Shown: positions 61,042-64,000 of the stretch, in pieces
Position numbering within the stretch: position 1 is the stretch's first letter
How the letters are laid out: each line of letters starts with the position of its first letter
Assembly (NCBI GenBank): GCA_964561145.1
Contig: CAZLNZ010000011.1
Location: 1-64,000, forward strand
Source of the DNA: RUG14300 sp964561145
Lineage (GTDB): Bacteria; Bacillota; Clostridia; Christensenellales; CAG-1252
Reading direction: 5' to 3'
DNA: 64,000 nucleotides
The notes under the pieces: generated by a model
What the model saw: only the letters and a program-made list of their open reading frames with translations
Databases searched by the model: none
What the model was told of the DNA's origin: nothing
Position numbers and translations under genes: made by a program

Positions 61042-63888
61042 CTATTTTTGTACTAAAATTACCGTTTCATATGCCGATAATGTGATAGAATTATTAACTG
61101 TTTTGGTGGAATCGAAATCGAATCCTTTACCGTTTGCTATAATCGTCCAAGTGCCGCTCAATGTCATTTTTACATCATTACCTGTGGGATTGACCATCAC
61201 TTGAACCTTTGAATACTCATCACTACTAACCTCTCTTGTAAAGGTATAGTAAATGCAGCCACTATCGTTACAGTTGACTTCCGCCTGCTTCGAGCCTTTG
61301 CCTATGGATGTAAACCTCTTGGTTCTAAGCTCGATAAGGGATTTGTACCAGTTATATAAGCCGTTAAAATCCTCTTGTCTGTAGTAGTCGATGGCGTTAA
61401 TCTTGTCCTGTGCGTTGTAGCTGTTGTGATTTCCGTATTTAGTTCTTGCTAGCTCCTCACCTGCTAGTATAAACGAAGTTCCCTTCGATGTCAATACCAA
61501 AGTTGCCACAATTTCATTCTTTTTTTCTACAACGCTGTTATATTCGCTATAAATAGTAGGGCTTTTATCACCTATAGTGGTATGAATGAGTTGATCCCAA
61601 AGGGTATAGTTGTCGTGAGCTGCGGCATAGGTTATAGAGTAGTCGGGATTCTCCGAGAGAACTCCTTCTCCGCTATAATTCAGCATTAAGCCGTTTACTC
61701 CCGCCATAACCTTATTAAGGGTGTTGGTATCCGTAACACCTTGAGCATATCCGCTAGAGGGATTGTTGCTTCCTCTTATGCCGTCTCTCATTCTGTCGTT
61801 GAATATTTTAATTCCGTTGAGTTTGTTAACGTTATCGGCATTTGCGCTAATTCCGTCTTGAAGTCCTAGTGAACCTGCAGACCAAGGCTCGCCGTATAAA
61901 AGTATGCCCTCACCGCCGGGAAGCTTGTTGACTGCCTCCCTGATTTGGTTCATTGTTTCAACGTCGTGAATAGCCATAAGGTCGAAACGGAATCCGTCAA
62001 TGTGATATTCCTCTGCCCAGTAAACAACGGAGTCAATCATATACTTTCTAAACATCGCTCTTTCCGATGCGGTTTCGTTACTACAACCGGAGCCGTCGGA
62101 GAGGGTATATAAACCTAAGGAATTTGTAGCCCAAGCCTTTTTGCCGAAGGTACCTGTTTCCGAAAGAAGTGCTTGACGGTAATAGTATCCGGGGACTGTT
62201 TGTTCAAACCAGCTGTCAGAGGTGTAGGTATGATTATATACTACGTCCATTATAACACCGATTCCTGCGTTATGGAGTGCTTGAACCATTTGTTTAAATT
62301 CATTTACTCTAACTTCGCCGTCCTCTGCGTTTGTAGCATAGCTACCTTCGGGAACATTATAGTTTTTAGGATCATATCCCCAGTTTTGCTTGGAGGTATA
62401 ATCGGTATTGTTGTTGTATTCCTCGTCAACCGTTGCGAAATCGTATACGGGATTCAAGTGAACGTAGGTAACGCCCAAATCTTTTAGATAACTAATACCG
62501 GTTTTAATTGTATCATCACCTTTGATATGGGTATTTTCCTCGGTAAAGGCTAAGTATTTGCCCTTATAGGTAATTCCGTTATCTGCTGCAATTGAGAAAT
62601 CTCTGACGTGAATTTCCCAAATAACGGCGGTTTCGGAATTGTTTTCTCTGATAACCTTTGCCTTTTGTATATCCTCAGCCCAGCCTACGGGATCTGTAGA
62701 GTCAAGGTCGATTACCATGGCTCTGTTTCCGTTAACACCGACAGCCTTTGCGTAGACGTCAACAACTTCCTTTTGATCGCCTTCAACGTAATTGGTATAA
62801 GTGTAGTAAACGCCCGCAAGATCGCCTTCGACGGTTGCTTCCCAGACACCGTTTTTTGTCAAGGTCATATCGACAGCCGAGCGGTAAAGGGTTGTATCGA
62901 GTTCGTTTCCCGACTTATAGAAGTTAATCTTAACATTTGTGGAAACAGGAGCCCAGAGTCTAAAGGTTGTGCTATTCTTTGAGTAGATTGCTCCGAGTGC
63001 GGTATCGGTCGAGGGAACACATTCCTTGTTGAACTTGTCTGACAGATAGAGTCTTGTTTTCATGCAGCTGGTTCTAAATATGGATACATCTTCGATATAG
63101 ATTTGATAATCTGCATTCCAGTCGAAGTCGTTTTCCATATTAAGACCGGTTATTTTACCCTCTAAGCCGTCTTTAGATACATACGATGCCTTTAGATTGT
63201 CTTTATAAAGGGTTCCCTCGCTATCATTAGCAAGATCGTCGATTTTATAAAGCTGAATTTTGGTGCTGGTGGTTATAGGCTTTGTAGATTGGAATAACAA
63301 AGTGTTAAAGTCATCGAATTTAGCCGATTGTATCTTTTCAAATGCCGATTTTGCGGAAGCAAGTGATGTATAATTATTCTTATCGCCTGCAATAATCCAT
63401 ACATGATACTCGTTATTAGAGTCAAAGGTTATGGACAGGTAACGGTCGGAGGACAAGTCTTTACCTTGGTTTCCGTACCAATAAGGAGTAAGATAACCGA
63501 TATTGTCCGTGTACGATCTAACCATAATAAGACCGAGCTTTTTACCGGCTTTAACGGCAGCGGTTTCGGTAGCGTTTAATTCTATACGGAAAATTCTGCC
63601 GTAGTTTGTAGTGTTCTCGTCTATTTCACGATAGAACTCCTCATCAAGCTCTTGATTTGACGAAGACGTACCGCTTTCTACTACTTTACCGGTATCGATC
63701 CAGTAATAGGAACCCCACCTGACGTCGTCTTGACCGTTCCAGTTACTGTAGGAATACTCGTTATCTCCGTTGTAGAAGTGAACGATTACCTTTCCGTTGT
63801 TATCGGCAGAACCCACAAAGCTTCCCAAGGGAAGCATTAGGGTTACCATAACTATAACGATTAATATTGCTAAAAGTTTTTTCTTCAT
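61042..63888 (-). CDS. pulA: Secreted type I pullulanase
   Basis: Cleaves alpha-1,6 branch points of pullulan and starch dextrins. 948 residues with a signal peptide (LLAILIVIVMVTLMLPLGSF, then VGSA). The N-terminal part (~30-110) resembles CBM41 (VIVHFYNGDNEYSYSNW), followed by further linker regions, then CBM48 (~275-365; TTFRLWAPVSTNVKINFYKS). The GH13 domain has the type I mark NWGYDPKNYNVPEGSY (~504), VMDVVYNHTY, nucleophile in GFRFDLMAIHD (~636), acid/base in LLYGEPWSAG (~667) and the third Asp in AAHDNYTLWD (~757). No LPxTG anchor. GGAGA precedes the ATG and overlaps the permease stop. Confidence 0.95.
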   Translation of the reverse strand: MKKKLLAILIVIVMVTLMLPLGSFVGSADNNGKVIVHFYNGDNEYSYSNWNGQDDVRWGSYYWIDTGKVVESGTSSSNQELDEEFYREIDENTTNYGRIFRIELNATETAAVKAGKKLGLIMVRSYTDNIGYLTPYWYGNQGKDLSSDRYLSITFDSNNEYHVWIIAGDKNNYTSLASAKSAFEKIQSAKFDDFNTLLFQSTKPITTSTKIQLYKIDDLANDSEGTLYKDNLKASYVSKDGLEGKITGLNMENDFDWNADYQIYIEDVSIFRTSCMKTRLYLSDKFNKECVPSTDTALGAIYSKNSTTFRLWAPVSTNVKINFYKSGNELDTTLYRSAVDMTLTKNGVWEATVEGDLAGVYYTYTNYVEGDQKEVVDVYAKAVGVNGNRAMVIDLDSTDPVGWAEDIQKAKVIRENNSETAVIWEIHVRDFSIAADNGITYKGKYLAFTEENTHIKGDDTIKTGISYLKDLGVTYVHLNPVYDFATVDEEYNNNTDYTSKQNWGYDPKNYNVPEGSYATNAEDGEVRVNEFKQMVQALHNAGIGVIMDVVYNHTYTSDSWFEQTVPGYYYRQALLSETGTFGKKAWATNSLGLYTLSDGSGCSNETASERAMFRKYMIDSVVYWAEEYHIDGFRFDLMAIHDVETMNQIREAVNKLPGGEGILLYGEPWSAGSLGLQDGISANADNVNKLNGIKIFNDRMRDGIRGSNNPSSGYAQGVTDTNTLNKVMAGVNGLMLNYSGEGVLSENPDYSITYAAAHDNYTLWDQLIHTTIGDKSPTIYSEYNSVVEKKNEIVATLVLTSKGTSFILAGEELARTKYGNHNSYNAQDKINAIDYYRQEDFNGLYNWYKSLIELRTKRFTSIGKGSKQAEVNCNDSGCIYYTFTREVSSDEYSKVQVMVNPTGNDVKMTLSGTWTIIANGKGFDFDSTKTVNNSITLSAYETVILVQK

Positions 63889-63897
63889 ATTTTCTCC

Positions 63898-64000
63898 TTA
63901 ACCCTTTACGGCACCTCCGGTAATACCTTCAACAAAGTATCTCTGTAGGCATAAGAATAATATTGTAATCGGTAGAGCTATTAACACGGCTCCCGCCATA
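63898..64000 (-). CDS. Carbohydrate ABC transporter permease, C-terminal end (runs off the window)
   Basis: The last 33 residues are visible: MAGAVLIALPITILFLCLQR and then YFVEGITGGAVKG before the stop. This is the usual end of MalG/UgpE-type permeases (…LQRYFVxGLTAGAVKG). It belongs to the same operon as the pullulanase and the MsmK-type ATPase, so the ATPase and permease probably form one oligosaccharide importer. Most of the gene lies beyond the window. Confidence 0.9.
   Translation of the reverse strand, partial: MAGAVLIALPITILFLCLQRYFVEGITGGAVKG

Overview
The window comes from a low-GC, AT-rich bacterium of the Clostridia type (Bacillota). I infer this from the gene families (Rex next to AdhE, SipW-type signal peptidase, DUF6273, FeoA/FeoB set, type I pullulanase with an MsmK-type ABC ATPase), the strong GGAGG ribosome-binding sites and the sigma-A promoters. 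Fermentation (AdhE/Rex), ferrous iron uptake and starch/alpha-glucan use point to a strict anaerobe, probably gut-associated. No rRNA, tRNA or CRISPR array was recognised. The replication-initiation genes dnaA and dnaN lie near the middle, so the window probably spans or adjoins oriC.

Layout. 1-6.9 kb (minus strand): adhE (partial) with rex upstream, then feoA2-feoA-feoB behind a promoter with three GTTAGC-N4-GCTAAC palindromes, and a short QueG-like Fe-S protein. 7.1-19.1 kb (plus): one seven-gene operon coding for a membrane protein, MoxR ATPase, DUF58 protein, two von Willebrand factor A (VWA) membrane proteins and two lipoproteins, followed by a DUF6273 gene. 20.3-22.4 kb: an orphan ECF sigma factor and a DUF4143-type ATPase. 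22.6-29.3 kb (minus): a single 2243-residue membrane-anchored surface protein built from about seven divergent repeats. 29.8-32.7 kb (plus): dnaA and dnaN.

32.7-43 kb is an accessory region. It holds an archaeal-type ATPase, a four-gene operon (two TasA/camelysin-like secreted proteins, a SipW-type signal peptidase, and a CBM26 starch-binding protein), and a three-gene HipBST-type toxin-antitoxin system. Between these genes lie at least nine copies of a structured intergenic repeat, which also brackets the hipBST locus.

43-53 kb is housekeeping: a CPA2 antiporter, argS, gyrA-gyrB (minus), and recF (plus, diverging from gyrB and probably leaderless). 53-54.6 kb holds a coupled pair of unknown membrane/secreted genes. 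54.9-58.6 kb is a glycolytic operon (pgk-tpiA-gpmI). 59-64 kb is an alpha-glucan operon (ABC permease end, secreted type I pullulanase, and an MsmK-type ATPase with an unusual C-terminal extension of about 280 residues).

How it fits together: pullulanase, the ABC importer and the SipW/CBM26 operon together suggest binding of starch at the cell surface, debranching, and import of maltodextrins. Glycolysis and AdhE, under redox control by Rex, would then use the sugar. The SipW/CBM26 operon is the most likely new system here: it would be a starch-binding surface structure made by a matrix-fibre type secretion route, and a (TA)10 tract in its putative promoter could switch it on and off.
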